Source: a virus
Length of the DNA: 64,000 bases
Virus record (IMG/VR): IMGVR_UViG_3300004805_000006
Span: 1-64,000 of that record
Strand: one strand, 5' to 3'
Each line of letters opens with the position of its first letter. Position 1 is the stretch's first letter. The notes beneath the pieces were generated by a model. It saw nothing but the letters and a program-made list of their open reading frames with translations. It did not search any database and was not told the origin of the DNA. This document shows, one piece after another, positions 35,814 through 45,828 of the stretch. Position numbers and translations under genes: made by a program.

Positions 35814-37091
35814 TTACAGATCTTTTCTAAGTCTAAAAAGCCTAGGAAATCTCATTCTTCCATTGGCTCCCCATTCTTGATGTTTAATTTCTACCGTACT
35901 TCCCATTAATTCCCATGGATTATCTGTATATTCTCGTCTAAAATCTAATGAATAACCAGAACCAACTTTGCATTCTATACCATTTTCTTGCATAACCCAT
36001 ATTTTATTAAGTAATTTTTCAGTGCATAATTTACCATCTTTTACAACAGTGAAATTATCATTATACTCTATTTTTGTAACTACACAATCAGAAATAACTT
36101 CTACTTGATTAGACAATTCTCCAATCAAACTTCGTTTAAGTTTAAGTAGGGCATTAGACCGCTTATAGTCATAAAGATTATTAGGATCTCTTAGCATTAT
36201 ACCTTCATATCCTTGTTCAAAAGCTTCTTCTACTTTATCTATAATTTCATAAAAATTTATAATGCCTCTATTAACAACTTTAATATGAGTAGCTTCTAAT
36301 TCTGTTATTTCATTTATAACTTCTACATAATTTGGTTTTTCGCCTGCCAAAAAATTTTCAGCATTACCACCTACAAATAAATGATATTCCATTTCAGGAA
36401 CTTGCCCCTTAGTAAAAGCCATAACAGGACCTTGAACTTCTTCAAATGTTAATCCATGTTTATATAATTCACCATCAAAGAAAGTCCACCCTTTACTATT
36501 ATATATAAGTTCTAGTTGAGGTTTTATATGGTCAACTGTAAGAAGTTCCTTACCTTTACGAGAGTATAAAGTCCACTTACCATCACCATTTCTTATAGCT
36601 ACGCACCTTAAACCATCTAGTTTATACGATACATACCATTGTGGTAATTTATGCCCTGACTTAGTTGGATCATAAGTATTAGAAAGTTGAACATTAAATT
36701 GTTTTATTATTCCAGGAAGTAATTTTAATACAGCTTTAGAACTTATACCAGATTTCCAGTTTTTATTTATTACACCTACCAATAATTCTTGAGAACCGGC
36801 ATTCAATTTTTCAAGTAATGCAACTACTAATTCCCTATTTTGTTTAGCTGAGTTAGAATGTTCACAGAATGTAAGTACAGACTGAGCTTGGTAAAATAAT
36901 TCTCCAAGATCAAGCTCAGATGGTAGAGGCATATCTTTAGGCTTAATACTTACATTAAATAAAACAAAATTATCATATGTTAATCTTAAAAGCTCTCTAA
37001 GTTCTGGGCAATCATAACTAATGAGTACATCTTGCTTTTCAGAAGGTTTAGTTGTATTCCTTAAATCACTAAGAAGATTTTCAAATTTCAT
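35814..37091 (-). CDS. ATP-dependent DNA ligase (425 aa)
   Basis: Start ATG 37091 after AAGGAGTAT; the longer frame to 37130 overlaps a hairpin. The adenylation motif YKLDGLRC has K157. FFDGELY (motif III region), YEGIMLRDP (motif IV) and LLKLKR (motif V) follow, then a C-terminal OB-type region with EIKHQEWGANGRMRFP. Residues 1-140 form a helical DNA-binding part. It joins nicks during phage replication and repair. Confidence 0.9.
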   Translation of the reverse strand: MKFENLLSDLRNTTKPSEKQDVLISYDCPELRELLRLTYDNFVLFNVSIKPKDMPLPSELDLGELFYQAQSVLTFCEHSNSAKQNRELVVALLEKLNAGSQELLVGVINKNWKSGISSKAVLKLLPGIIKQFNVQLSNTYDPTKSGHKLPQWYVSYKLDGLRCVAIRNGDGKWTLYSRKGKELLTVDHIKPQLELIYNSKGWTFFDGELYKHGLTFEEVQGPVMAFTKGQVPEMEYHLFVGGNAENFLAGEKPNYVEVINEITELEATHIKVVNRGIINFYEIIDKVEEAFEQGYEGIMLRDPNNLYDYKRSNALLKLKRSLIGELSNQVEVISDCVVTKIEYNDNFTVVKDGKLCTEKLLNKIWVMQENGIECKVGSGYSLDFRREYTDNPWELMGSTVEIKHQEWGANGRMRFPRLFRLRKDL

Positions 37092-37118
37092 AGCATACTC
37101 CTTATTTAGAACATTATT

Positions 37119-37147
37119 AAATACCACCACTTAAAAGTAGTGGTATT
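37119..37147 (-). terminator. Hairpin between zinc protein and DNA ligase
   Basis: AATACCAC-C-ACTT pairs with AAGT-A-GTGGTATT (12 pairs, one C-A mismatch, 2-nt loop), followed on the minus strand by TTAATAATG. It probably reduces read-through into the ligase gene or acts as a leader structure. Confidence 0.6.
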
Positions 37148-37159
37148 TAAATTAATATA

Positions 37160-37420
37160 TTACTTCTTTTTCTTTTTATAAGCTTCTTCATTACCTACAG
37201 TATTTTCTATTGCTATACCCAAGGACAACATAGCACAAGTTTGGCTAAGTTTAAGTTCAATATAATTAGTTTGGTCTGCTAAAAAAGCAGAAGTATTTTT
37301 CATTACTAAATTTTTACAATTAGGGCATACAGTTTCTATCAACGGTCCAAACATTTTTGTATTAGACTTATGACAGTAGTAGTTTTTTCTACAAGAAAAA
37401 CAACGTAGTTTAATTTCCAT
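37160..37420 (-). CDS. Zinc-finger-like small protein (86 aa)
   Basis: CFSC near residue 7 and CPNC near residue 33 form a likely zinc ribbon, followed by an amphipathic helix and a poly-Lys tail (YKKKKK). Possibly DNA- or RNA-binding. Function unknown. Confidence 0.55.
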   Translation of the reverse strand: MEIKLRCFSCRKNYYCHKSNTKMFGPLIETVCPNCKNLVMKNTSAFLADQTNYIELKLSQTCAMLSLGIAIENTVGNEEAYKKKKK

Positions 37421-37424
37421 TATA

Positions 37425-37802
37425 TTATTCCTTATTGGCAGTAGTTAAAAACCTACTTAAATCGCCTGTTAAAGGATGTTTAGTATCTGTTGTTCTAGCA
37501 TAAGCTTTATAATCCTCTAATGAAGGTGTTTTAAACTCATTTGAATTTGAATTAATTTGAGCAGTATCTTTACCCATAGAATTTTTAAGTACCTTAAGTT
37601 CTCTTTTTAAATTTTGTTTATATTTCTGTTGGTCTTCATAACCAATTTTAATAGTAGAAACAGCATACTTAATTTTTAATTTATCTTTATCATAAAGATA
37701 CTCTTCACAAATACGTGGTTTATTAATTGCAACACCTATATTTTTAACCGTACATATATGATTTTTCATATTACCACACACATTACATTTTACTTTAGCC
37801 AT
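37425..37802 (-). CDS. Conserved hypothetical phage protein (125 aa)
   Basis: The N-terminal block KCNVCGNMKNHICTVKNIGVAINKPRICEEYLYDKDKLK, with four cysteines, is a pattern I have seen in phage proteins of unknown role. A Lys-rich central helix follows, and the C-terminus has a HPLTGDLSRFLTT segment. The start follows AGGAGG and a consensus promoter lies 40 nt upstream. Confidence 0.6.
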   Translation of the reverse strand: MAKVKCNVCGNMKNHICTVKNIGVAINKPRICEEYLYDKDKLKIKYAVSTIKIGYEDQQKYKQNLKRELKVLKNSMGKDTAQINSNSNEFKTPSLEDYKAYARTTDTKHPLTGDLSRFLTTANKE

Positions 37803-37843
37803 AATTCCTCCTAGTTTATAGTTGTTTATTCCTTGTTGAACGT

Positions 37844-37871
37844 AATATAATACATAAAATCAGTTTGTCAA
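37844..37871 (-). promoter_or_regulatory. Sigma-70-type promoter for the 37.8-35.8 kb genes
   Basis: Minus strand TTGACA (37871-37866), 16 nt, TATATT (37849-37844). It would drive the two Cys-motif proteins and the DNA ligase. Confidence 0.8.
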
Positions 37872-37886
37872 GTGCTATTGTAATAT

Positions 37887-38483
37887 TTATCTATTAGCAA
37901 CACCTACATGTCTTAAAATATCATACCAATCATACACACGTTTAAACTTACTACCGTCTATATAATCAGTATTCCAAGGTTTATCCATTAATAGAAGACC
38001 TTTTCTCCAACGTTTTTTGTAACGTAACATAGATTCTAAATGACTATGAAGATCATCTACATACATATCTAAACTATATCTTCTACCTAAAATACCTTTA
38101 GGTTGAGTATGCCCTACCACAGCAAGTTCGTCGAAAGGTACATTATTTTTTCTTAACCACTTAAAAGTCATTGATTGATTTTGTTTAGGTCTAGATGTTA
38201 TAAAGTATAATTTATGACCTGCTCTTCTAAGTTTATGCAAAACTTCTACTGCACCTTCTATAGGTTTGGCTTTAAATTGAAAATCTTTATCATTGGCAAT
38301 GTTATCCATATCCTCAATTATTTTGGCATTTAATTCTTCATCGCGGCTAAAAAGACATTTTGCAAATCCGTAATGAATAAAACAACCTATTGGCCATTCT
38401 ATACCATAAGTACTTTCTAAATGTATTTCAAATTCAGAAGTTAAATCTACAACTACCTCGTCTAGATCGAATCCTAGTCTCAT
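37887..38483 (-). CDS. HAD-family 5'(3')-deoxyribonucleotidase-like phosphatase (198 aa)
   Basis: The N-terminal GFDLDEVVVDL gives the HAD nucleophile D6 and D8. YFITSRPK (motif II, Ser/Thr) and DMYVDDLHSHLES (motif IV Asp pair) follow. The layout matches the NT5C/deoxyribonucleotidase family, which removes phosphate from deoxynucleotides. It lies directly downstream of ribonucleotide reductase. Confidence 0.82.
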   Translation of the reverse strand: MRLGFDLDEVVVDLTSEFEIHLESTYGIEWPIGCFIHYGFAKCLFSRDEELNAKIIEDMDNIANDKDFQFKAKPIEGAVEVLHKLRRAGHKLYFITSRPKQNQSMTFKWLRKNNVPFDELAVVGHTQPKGILGRRYSLDMYVDDLHSHLESMLRYKKRWRKGLLLMDKPWNTDYIDGSKFKRVYDWYDILRHVGVANR

Positions 38484-38511
38484 TTTTTATCCCCCATAAT
38501 TTGTATTTAGT

Positions 38512-41500
38512 CTATCCACATCGGCTATATCCACAAGTACAACTTATACAACCCTCATAAAATTTCATAGATTTTTCACCACATTCTGGGCAGACCATAC
38601 CATGTACATCATGTTCTTTAACAAATCTACCTAAAAATTTTGTAATATGAAATACAAAAGTACCAACTATAGCCTCTAATTCACTTAATCCTTTAACTAT
38701 CGTAAATACATCTACATTATGTCTAAGAAGTAATCCAAGCATACGACAAATTTTAACAGGATTTTTTTGCCCTGCATACTTCTTTTTCGTCTCTTCTACA
38801 AAATAATTATTTATATTTTTGAATACCGCTATTTCCTCTAGTTTTTCAAGAGCATTAAAAGTCAAAACATTATCTTCTCTATTATTAGTATTTACAAATA
38901 TCGCAAACGGTCTAGTACATGCTCTATCTTTAAAAGCTACATGAAGATAATATTTTTTTCCATCGGATTTTAAAATATATCCTTTAGCTGGATATTCTTC
39001 AGGTAATTGTATATCACTAGTTATAATATCACCATTTTTTTGTTCTTCAAAAACTTCTAAAAATTCAGTTTGTTGCTTTTCTACAGACTTTTCTTGTTCT
39101 TTTTTCTGTATTTCCAATACTGCTATAGATGTTCCTTCTCTATAAGTAGTACATCCCTTAACTCCATAAGAATGAATATCACCATACAATGATTTGAAAC
39201 TATCAAAAGAAATATCATTAGGTAAGTTTATAGTTTTAGATATTCCTTGATCAGTATATGACGATACTAGCTTCAATACTTTAAGATGCTCTTCCACACT
39301 TAATTCCATCGCTGTAGCAGTTTCTGTAAAACCACGCTCAAGTGCTATTTTATAACCATAATCCATAATAGTTATTTTTTCACATAGACCAGTATTACTA
39401 TCTATTCTGAATTTACCATCTGTTGAAATAAGTACTACCTCATCAGCTACCTTTTCTTCTTTAAAGTATTCAGTTTCAAACCATTCTCCTATATGAACAT
39501 TAGGATATTTAAAATCTACTGCTTTACCTTCTGACCTATTCCACCTAGTAAATTCACGAGCAAACACCGGTTCAACTCCTCCAGATATATTACCTGCTAC
39601 AATAGACAAAGTATTATGTGTAATAAATCCATTGGCTACATATGTTTGAGAAGAATCATTAACAGAGATGTCCTGCACGTGTTTTAATATATTGCTATTA
39701 TTTATAGTAGAAATGGTATCTAAAAACATATTATTTTCTATAAACCAATTATAATTATCTTTTTTAATTTTTCTTCTATAAATACTATTAGTAACACAAA
39801 TAATACCTTTATCAAGATATTTTTTAATAAAAGTATCTCGTGAAAAAATATGATGTTCCTTTGGTAATAATAGAACAGGTTCAAAATTTCTTCCAACATA
39901 TTTTATATCTATTTTTTTTGAGTCTACACCCATTAATTTACATAGTTTTCTAGAATTAAAAACACTTAATTCTATTCTTATAGCATTAAAATTAGATTTA
40001 GTTTTTCTATGTAATATTTCTATTTCTTTTCCTACAGTTTGTTCAGTATATATATGTGAAGGTATTCCTATACCTAAAAGGATAGTGTGTAATTGATTAG
40101 CCATTTTTTCTGATACTGTAGTAAATCTAACACATTGTTTAGAGATATTAAATCCACCATCACCTAAAAAATAACCTTTAATAAAACTATAAATTATATT
40201 TCTATTGCTACACATAATAATTTTAGGTATAAAAGCATTTGATGACCCATTTTTTACACATATATTTTTATCAAACCACTCTCTAATTTCTTTAGAATTT
40301 ACTTCGATACGTAAACTATTAGTATCATCTCTTTTTCTAATTATAATTCTAGTATACTTATCACTAAAACAAGATGTTATTAATTTTGTTATATATTCTT
40401 CTTCATCAGTATGTATTTGAAAATATAATCTATTATTACAAAACCATCCTTCTGCCATATAAAAACCTAAAAGTTCAGCTAAATTCTCGTTCATGTCTGT
40501 AGTATTAATGTCATTAAATATAAAATCTTTTTTCATAACAACAACATCATCTACTAATATATCTTTTAATTCCTTCCATATATATTCACCATTATTATTT
40601 ATAGTTCTTACTTTATGTGGTAATGTTCCTTCTATACTATATCCATTATGAGTAGTTATTTTTACAGTTTTTGAGTACCCTTTATCATACCATCCTTTAA
40701 AAGATGAATTTTTAAAATCTGAAGATAATTCAAGACTATCTGTATATAGTGATATTTCCTTAGAATCACTTATTTCCAAACAACCTTTAGAAGTTGATAT
40801 TAAAGTATCGTCAACCAAACAACCAGTCGGAGCAATTGCACTCAGTGCTGAATGACGTAATCCATGCTTCTTTATTAAATCAATTACTTCTTTGGATAGT
40901 GTACCATTTTTAACATACCCACACTCAATTAATTCTGGACTATATAATTCAAAAGGACCCTTTTCTTTAGCCAATAAAGCAGAACTCTTATACGCTTGGT
41001 TAATAAATTCCTTTAAAATAACATCAAGAACATCTAAACATTCCTCTCCACCATAGCGAAGATTCATCATCATCATTAACGAACCTATGCCCATCAATCC
41101 TATACCTATCTTTCTTTTTAACTTGGCAGCTTGTTCATACATTGGTAATGGATATGATGAAATTTCTATAACATTGTCTAGAGCATTTACCATAATATCA
41201 ATGGCTTCTTTAAATTCAATTAAACAGAATTTATTTTTGTCCACGTCAAAAAATTTAGTAAGATTAAGAGATCCTAAATTACATACATCACCCAATTCTA
41301 TAGCTTTACCATTTACATATTCAATTCCTGTATGTCCGAAGATTTCTCCACATTGTAATGTACTTAATCCATTGCATATAACAGATCCATAATCTTTTTG
41401 TGTTAAACAATATACATCTTCTTTACCAACAAATTCTATAAATTTTATAGGATCATAAAATGATTGTTTATAAGGTTCATGGTGTTCTCTCCAACTATCA

Positions 41501-43374
41501 AATTTATTATTTTTATAAGGCAACATAAACCCAATTTCTTTCATAAATATATCGCGACTAATACTACAAAGTATTAATTCGTATTGATCTCTACACCAAT
41601 ATTCCTTCATACCACCTTTACCATCAGGTAGTTTTCTATAACCAGCTTTACGTCTAAAATATATACTAGAACGTATACCAAAATTAGATAATAAAATTTG
41701 TACATCTTTCAATAATGTCGGTTCAGAACTACTAAGTCTTATAGAACACCTAGATTTAATATCCACTGCAACCGTACCATCAGATTGAAATAATCCTTGT
41801 AGATATCCAATAACCATTTCTTTACTGCCTTTAAAAATATAATCTGGAACATTCTTTTTTATATTAAGTAAATTAAAACTATCAAAAATTCTGTATAAAA
41901 CAGCTGATCTTACTTCAAACATATCTTTTTGTTTAATGTATTGTTTAGATATAATTACGTTTGAATAATCACCGCCATATTGAAGAATTAAACTATTAAT
42001 GGTATTAGTAATTTCATCGATTAAACAGTTATCCTTTCCCCATAATCTTGCAATAACAACATTACTTTTACAATTATCAATTTTATTCCAGCCATTATAA
42101 ATAGTACCATCTCCAGTAATTAATCCGATTAATCTACCAAAATCATAATTACCATTTTCTCCAAAGCCACACTCACCCGAACAAATTCTTAATTTATCAC
42201 CTACAATTAAATCTTTTAATTGTTTATCACCAATATCTGTAGAAAATCCATGATATTCTGTAGCTTTAATTTCATATCCTGAATTAGTTGTGATCTTATA
42301 TACATCTTTATTACCAGTCTTGTATACATTAGAAGCTAATAATCTTGTAGTTCCTAAATTACCATTAATTTTTCTATTGTCAACATAAACTATATTATCT
42401 TTCCCATCAATATAAAGATCATGTATTCTTTCCATACCTTTAGATGTGTGTAGTAACATATCTCCAGTAAAGCATGGGTTAGTTGATAACATATCACCAT
42501 TTAGATAGCTAATATTATTCATCTTTCTAGCATTATCTATAAACAAGATCCCCGGTTCATTCCGAGTATAGCTATTTCTAAGTAAAAGCTCCCATAGATA
42601 ATCAGCTCTTACTGTTTTATAAATAACAACTGGGAATCCTTTTTCTGCCCACTTCTCAAAATTACCATCCCATAATTCATCATACCTTTCAAAATTAATA
42701 TCTGGAAACCATAAGTCCCAATCCATATCATTCTGTACTGCATACATGAACGCATCAGAAATTAACACTGACATATTCATCTTGGTTAGTTTATTCGGTG
42801 TAGCTTTAGCAACAATAAAACTCTCAATGTCTGGGTGATTAATACTCATTGTAACCATTGTAGCACCCTTACGAATGGACTTCTTTGTTGGAATTCCCTG
42901 ATAACTATCATTCTTGTCCACACTTCCTGACGTTATAACCTCAGATACCTTGTCAAAAATTTCAAGGAATTTGATACTACCAGGACTCCCTACTCCTATT
43001 TTCCTAATCAAAGTTTTTGCTGGTCTAAAAAAGTTAGCGCAAAAACCCACTCCACCTTCACTCTTCAGAGTATAAGAGAATTTGCCTAACATATCCAGAA
43101 TACCCTCTAAAGAGTCTGGATTTTTTGTAACCGACTCTATGAAACAATTGAATAAAGTTAACCCTTCCTCAGAAACTCCAATATTAGCATTTATTCTCCC
43201 ACCAAAAAGTACTTTAAAATCCATCAGCATATCAAAAAGTTTTTTGTTTTTTATTTTTTCATCTTTAAATATATTATTTGATAATCTACTACAAAATTCT
43301 TTATAAGATTCATCTTTATACTGGTATTTATCAGACCATATTTTTCTCTGAAATGGATCAATTAATGTATTCAT
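38512..43374 (-). CDS. B12-dependent ribonucleotide reductase with two inteins
   Basis: Start ATG 43374 after AGGAG. After removing inteins the enzyme is about 843 residues, normal for class II (NrdJ-type) reductases. Motifs include FNCFIES near residue 85, STNP|CGEIFG (finger loop), CNLGSLNLTKF, SAIAPTG|TLSIVAGNISGGVEP, and a C-terminal CPECG...EGCISCTCGYSRCG zinc/thiol tail. It makes deoxynucleotides from ribonucleotides using adenosylcobalamin. Inteins occupy residues 301-674 and 852-1254, both in catalytic motifs, so activity depends on splicing. Confidence 0.92.
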   Translation of the reverse strand: MNTLIDPFQRKIWSDKYQYKDESYKEFCSRLSNNIFKDEKIKNKKLFDMLMDFKVLFGGRINANIGVSEEGLTLFNCFIESVTKNPDSLEGILDMLGKFSYTLKSEGGVGFCANFFRPAKTLIRKIGVGSPGSIKFLEIFDKVSEVITSGSVDKNDSYQGIPTKKSIRKGATMVTMSINHPDIESFIVAKATPNKLTKMNMSVLISDAFMYAVQNDMDWDLWFPDINFERYDELWDGNFEKWAEKGFPVVIYKTVRADYLWELLLRNSYTRNEPGILFIDNARKMNNISYLNGDMLSTNPCFTGDMLLHTSKGMERIHDLYIDGKDNIVYVDNRKINGNLGTTRLLASNVYKTGNKDVYKITTNSGYEIKATEYHGFSTDIGDKQLKDLIVGDKLRICSGECGFGENGNYDFGRLIGLITGDGTIYNGWNKIDNCKSNVVIARLWGKDNCLIDEITNTINSLILQYGGDYSNVIISKQYIKQKDMFEVRSAVLYRIFDSFNLLNIKKNVPDYIFKGSKEMVIGYLQGLFQSDGTVAVDIKSRCSIRLSSSEPTLLKDVQILLSNFGIRSSIYFRRKAGYRKLPDGKGGMKEYWCRDQYELILCSISRDIFMKEIGFMLPYKNNKFDSWREHHEPYKQSFYDPIKFIEFVGKEDVYCLTQKDYGSVICNGLSTLQCGEIFGHTGIEYVNGKAIELGDVCNLGSLNLTKFFDVDKNKFCLIEFKEAIDIMVNALDNVIEISSYPLPMYEQAAKLKRKIGIGLMGIGSLMMMMNLRYGGEECLDVLDVILKEFINQAYKSSALLAKEKGPFELYSPELIECGYVKNGTLSKEVIDLIKKHGLRHSALSAIAPTGCLVDDTLISTSKGCLEISDSKEISLYTDSLELSSDFKNSSFKGWYDKGYSKTVKITTHNGYSIEGTLPHKVRTINNNGEYIWKELKDILVDDVVVMKKDFIFNDINTTDMNENLAELLGFYMAEGWFCNNRLYFQIHTDEEEYITKLITSCFSDKYTRIIIRKRDDTNSLRIEVNSKEIREWFDKNICVKNGSSNAFIPKIIMCSNRNIIYSFIKGYFLGDGGFNISKQCVRFTTVSEKMANQLHTILLGIGIPSHIYTEQTVGKEIEILHRKTKSNFNAIRIELSVFNSRKLCKLMGVDSKKIDIKYVGRNFEPVLLLPKEHHIFSRDTFIKKYLDKGIICVTNSIYRRKIKKDNYNWFIENNMFLDTISTINNSNILKHVQDISVNDSSQTYVANGFITHNTLSIVAGNISGGVEPVFAREFTRWNRSEGKAVDFKYPNVHIGEWFETEYFKEEKVADEVVLISTDGKFRIDSNTGLCEKITIMDYGYKIALERGFTETATAMELSVEEHLKVLKLVSSYTDQGISKTINLPNDISFDSFKSLYGDIHSYGVKGCTTYREGTSIAVLEIQKKEQEKSVEKQQTEFLEVFEEQKNGDIITSDIQLPEEYPAKGYILKSDGKKYYLHVAFKDRACTRPFAIFVNTNNREDNVLTFNALEKLEEIAVFKNINNYFVEETKKKYAGQKNPVKICRMLGLLLRHNVDVFTIVKGLSELEAIVGTFVFHITKFLGRFVKEHDVHGMVCPECGEKSMKFYEGCISCTCGYSRCG
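39613..40821 (-). mobile_element. Intein 2 of ribonucleotide reductase (403 aa, LAGLIDADG)
   Basis: Inserted in SAIAPTG | TLSIVAG. It begins with Cys (CLVDDTLISTSKG), has LPHKVRT (block B) and ends with ITHN before Thr, all canonical. Two LAGLIDADG helices are visible, LAELLGFYMAEGWF and FIKGYFLGDGGF, so it encodes a homing endonuclease and is probably mobile. Confidence 0.93.
41353..42474 (-). mobile_element. Intein 1 of ribonucleotide reductase (374 aa, LAGLIDADG)
   Basis: Inserted in STNP | CGEIFG. It begins with Cys (CFTGDMLLHTSKG) and has ATEYHGF (block B). LAGLIDADG helices are FGRLIGLITGDGTIY and VIGYLQGLFQSDGTV. The C-terminus aligns as VYCLTQKDYGSVICNGLSTLQ before Cys, so the usual His-Asn pair is replaced by Leu-Gln. 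Gln-ending inteins are known, but loss of the penultimate His too is unusual. Confidence 0.9.
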
Positions 43375-43397
43375 AGTTCTCCTATTAATTATATTTA

Positions 43398-43421
43398 GAG
43401 CCACCACATTAGTAGTGGCTC
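43398..43421 (-). terminator. Hairpin between dUTPase and ribonucleotide reductase
   Basis: GAGCCAC-(C)-AC pairs with GT-(A)-GTGGCTC around ATTA, 9 pairs with one mismatch. It lies about 10 nt after the dUTPase stop and 24 nt before the reductase start; no T run follows, so partial termination or a leader role. Confidence 0.5.
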
Positions 43422-43430
43422 ATATCAATC

Positions 43431-43874
43431 TTATCTACCAGTATGTCCAAACCCACCAGTTCCTCTATCTGTAGTATCAAGAGAATCTGTTTCCATAAAA
43501 TAACCAGTATATACAGGAGAGAACTTCATCTGCGCTATAGCGTCTCCCTTTACTATACTGATATCCTCATCACCTAGATTAACAAGTATGACCATTAATT
43601 CTCCTCTATATTGAGAATCAATAGTGCCTGGAGTATTTAAAACTGTTAATCCTTTCTTCCAAGCCAGACCACTCCTAGGTCTAATCTGTGCCTCAAACCC
43701 ATCAGGAACAGCTATCTTCAGTCCAGTCTTAGCTAGGACCCTATGTCCTGGCTTGATTGTATAATCCTCGATTGTCCTCAAAGAGCATGCGCAGTCCCCA
43801 AATTTTTCATAAACAGGGAACACTGCATCTACGTGTGTCTTTACACAAAAAATCTTTAAGCCATTTGAATTCAT
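43431..43874 (-). CDS. dut: dUTP diphosphatase (147 aa)
   Basis: Start ATG 43874 after AAGGAGAG. All five trimeric dUTPase motifs are present, among them RPRSGLAWKKG (motif 2), NTPGTIDSQYRGE (motif 3) and the C-terminal DRGTGGFGHTG (motif 5). It converts dUTP to dUMP and keeps uracil out of DNA. The length is normal. Confidence 0.95.
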   Translation of the reverse strand: MNSNGLKIFCVKTHVDAVFPVYEKFGDCACSLRTIEDYTIKPGHRVLAKTGLKIAVPDGFEAQIRPRSGLAWKKGLTVLNTPGTIDSQYRGELMVILVNLGDEDISIVKGDAIAQMKFSPVYTGYFMETDSLDTTDRGTGGFGHTGR

Positions 43875-43885
43875 GTTGTCTCTCC

Positions 43886-44935
43886 TTAATATTTGTATTT
43901 GTATCTCATGTACATCAACGCCTGATACCAGGCTATGTGCCACTCACGGTCAGTATTTGCTATAGTATTACAACTACCACATAAGGTTATTACGTTAATA
44001 GGACTACAACTTTTCTTATTATAGTCAATATGGTGAATATGGAGTCTTGAATCTTTTTTATTACAAGTAGGATTTAAGCACTTATTACCATCTCTAAGTC
44101 TTATATCTTTCTTGTATTCCTTATCACTCCAAATTGGACAGTAAGGTTCGTAAGAAGTTCCTCCGTTCCAAACTGGATTTCCTGGACCAGTTTGTCTTAT
44201 AGACTGTCTAATACGAGAACAAAATGGACACTTATATCCGTGAGACCAATCATGCCATGTAATGCTATGTTCATGACCTTCAGAACATCTATAATATAGT
44301 TTAGTTTTATTATTAACATACTTTTCAGACAACAAAGTATAACCTTCATTCTTAAAAGATTCTCTTACCTGGTCTAAAGTAAGTTTAATTGTACCATAAC
44401 ACATAAAACATCTATGACCTCGTTGCCATGCGTTCCAAATAATATTATGTTCATGCCCCTTAGGGCATCTATAATCCAATTTAGTAGTACTATTAACATA
44501 TTCTGTAGATAATAAAGTATACCCTTTACTTTCAAAAGATTCTCTAACTTGTTCAAACGTAGGCTTAGTATTTCCAAAGCAAGTGATACATCTATGACAA
44601 CGTTGCCAACAACTCCATGAAATACTATGTTCATGCCCTTTAGGACATCTATAATCTAACTTCATTAGAGAATTAATATACTCCGTAGACAATAAAGTAT
44701 ATCCTTCATTTTCAAAAGATTCCTTAATATATTCTAAATTAAGCTTAGTATTTCCAGCACAAGTTGAACACCTATTTCCTTTTTTCCAATTAGTCCAAAT
44801 CATACTATGTTCATGACCTTTAGAGCATCTATAATCCAATTTTGTACTACTATTAATATAGTCATCTGATAAAAGAGTATACCCTCCACTCTCAAAAGAC
44901 TCCTTTACAAACTCATAAGTTAATTTTTCTGGCAT
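43886..44935 (-). CDS. HNH homing endonuclease with four Cys4 modules
   Basis: Four tandem modules (about residues 4-57, 58-112, 113-167 and 168-222), each with SFEs/nxGYTLLSxxYxNxxTKLxYRCxxGHEHxxxWxxW and a terminal CxxC, then the shared HNH domain (KCLNPTCNKKDSRLHIHHIDYNKKSC, NVITLCGSCN). It has one module more than its three relatives. It overlaps the Hef-like gene by 16 nt and is followed by dUTPase. Confidence 0.87.
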   Translation of the reverse strand: MPEKLTYEFVKESFESGGYTLLSDDYINSSTKLDYRCSKGHEHSMIWTNWKKGNRCSTCAGNTKLNLEYIKESFENEGYTLLSTEYINSLMKLDYRCPKGHEHSISWSCWQRCHRCITCFGNTKPTFEQVRESFESKGYTLLSTEYVNSTTKLDYRCPKGHEHNIIWNAWQRGHRCFMCYGTIKLTLDQVRESFKNEGYTLLSEKYVNNKTKLYYRCSEGHEHSITWHDWSHGYKCPFCSRIRQSIRQTGPGNPVWNGGTSYEPYCPIWSDKEYKKDIRLRDGNKCLNPTCNKKDSRLHIHHIDYNKKSCSPINVITLCGSCNTIANTDREWHIAWYQALMYMRYKYKY

Positions 44936-45828
44936 GATGCCTCTTTGTACTTCATAAATTTAAAGTTACCACAATCAAAAATTCTATCAAAACCTAGCGC
45001 CTGGGCTAGCGCAAACTCAGTCATCGTATTTATTTTCTCTACGCCAAGATCCGTTTCTTTAGCGGCTCTGAGTCTTAAAACATCTCTACGAAAAGCGAAA
45101 CGATGAACTCTATTTGTGAACCCAGGAACCTTTAAATAGAAGTAATTAGGATCTGTAATCTTTTCTAATTCGAATCCTATTTGTCTGTACAAATTACCTG
45201 TCGGGCTCCAGCGCTTATCTGCAAATGTAAGTATCGTAGTCCATTCATAATTCTTTTCAAAGTAGCTCATAAGCTTACCTGCTGCACCTATACAACGATA
45301 TTTGCTATCAGTACAAAATCGTATCAGTTCAAAATTTCCTTCTGTACGAATTTTGTTTCCTTTAGCTCTGGATAATACACCAAAAGTCATGACTGAAATA
45401 AGTTCATCTGAGTCTTTTTTAAATAATCCTAGCTTAACTCTAGACCCCCCGTTACCTTGTATATGAAATTTGTTTACAAAATCCGATGATCTCCTAGTAG
45501 GTATTTCTCTAATGACACATTTCCTAGCAAAAACTTTCTCACCTTCATTTTTTCCTAACAGATTTCTTACTCTAGATATCACTATGTCTTTCTTATTCAT
45601 ATATTCATCCTCAAAGATAACATAGAATTTATATCCCTCTGCTAAATATTTTTCTTGTTTTACTTTATGATGTGTTCTATGCAACCCTGAAGCAGCATCA
45701 CAGAAATCCTTAAATACACAATACTCGAATATTAGTTTCCTATCTTCTATCAAAATATCCCCTGACTCATTAACTATAAAGCATATTTCAAGTTTGTCAA
45801 TATCCTCTTTAAAATTTTCTATACTCAT
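44920..45828 (-). CDS. Hef-like homing endonuclease (302 aa)
   Basis: The N-terminal half (YCVFKDFCDAASGLHRTHHKVKQEKYLAEGYKFYVIFEDEYMNKKDIVISRVRNLLG) looks like a Vsr/PD-(D/E)XK nuclease fold. The C-terminal half (IREIPTRRSSDFVNKFHIQGNGGSRVKLGLF...FADKRWSPTGNLYRQIGFE) is typical of phage Hef-type homing proteins. It is sandwiched between two HNH genes and overlaps both, giving a nested block of mobile genes between DNA polymerase and dUTPase. Start after AGGAG inside the upstream HNH. Confidence 0.75.
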   Translation of the reverse strand: MSIENFKEDIDKLEICFIVNESGDILIEDRKLIFEYCVFKDFCDAASGLHRTHHKVKQEKYLAEGYKFYVIFEDEYMNKKDIVISRVRNLLGKNEGEKVFARKCVIREIPTRRSSDFVNKFHIQGNGGSRVKLGLFKKDSDELISVMTFGVLSRAKGNKIRTEGNFELIRFCTDSKYRCIGAAGKLMSYFEKNYEWTTILTFADKRWSPTGNLYRQIGFELEKITDPNYFYLKVPGFTNRVHRFAFRRDVLRLRAAKETDLGVEKINTMTEFALAQALGFDRIFDCGNFKFMKYKEASCQKN

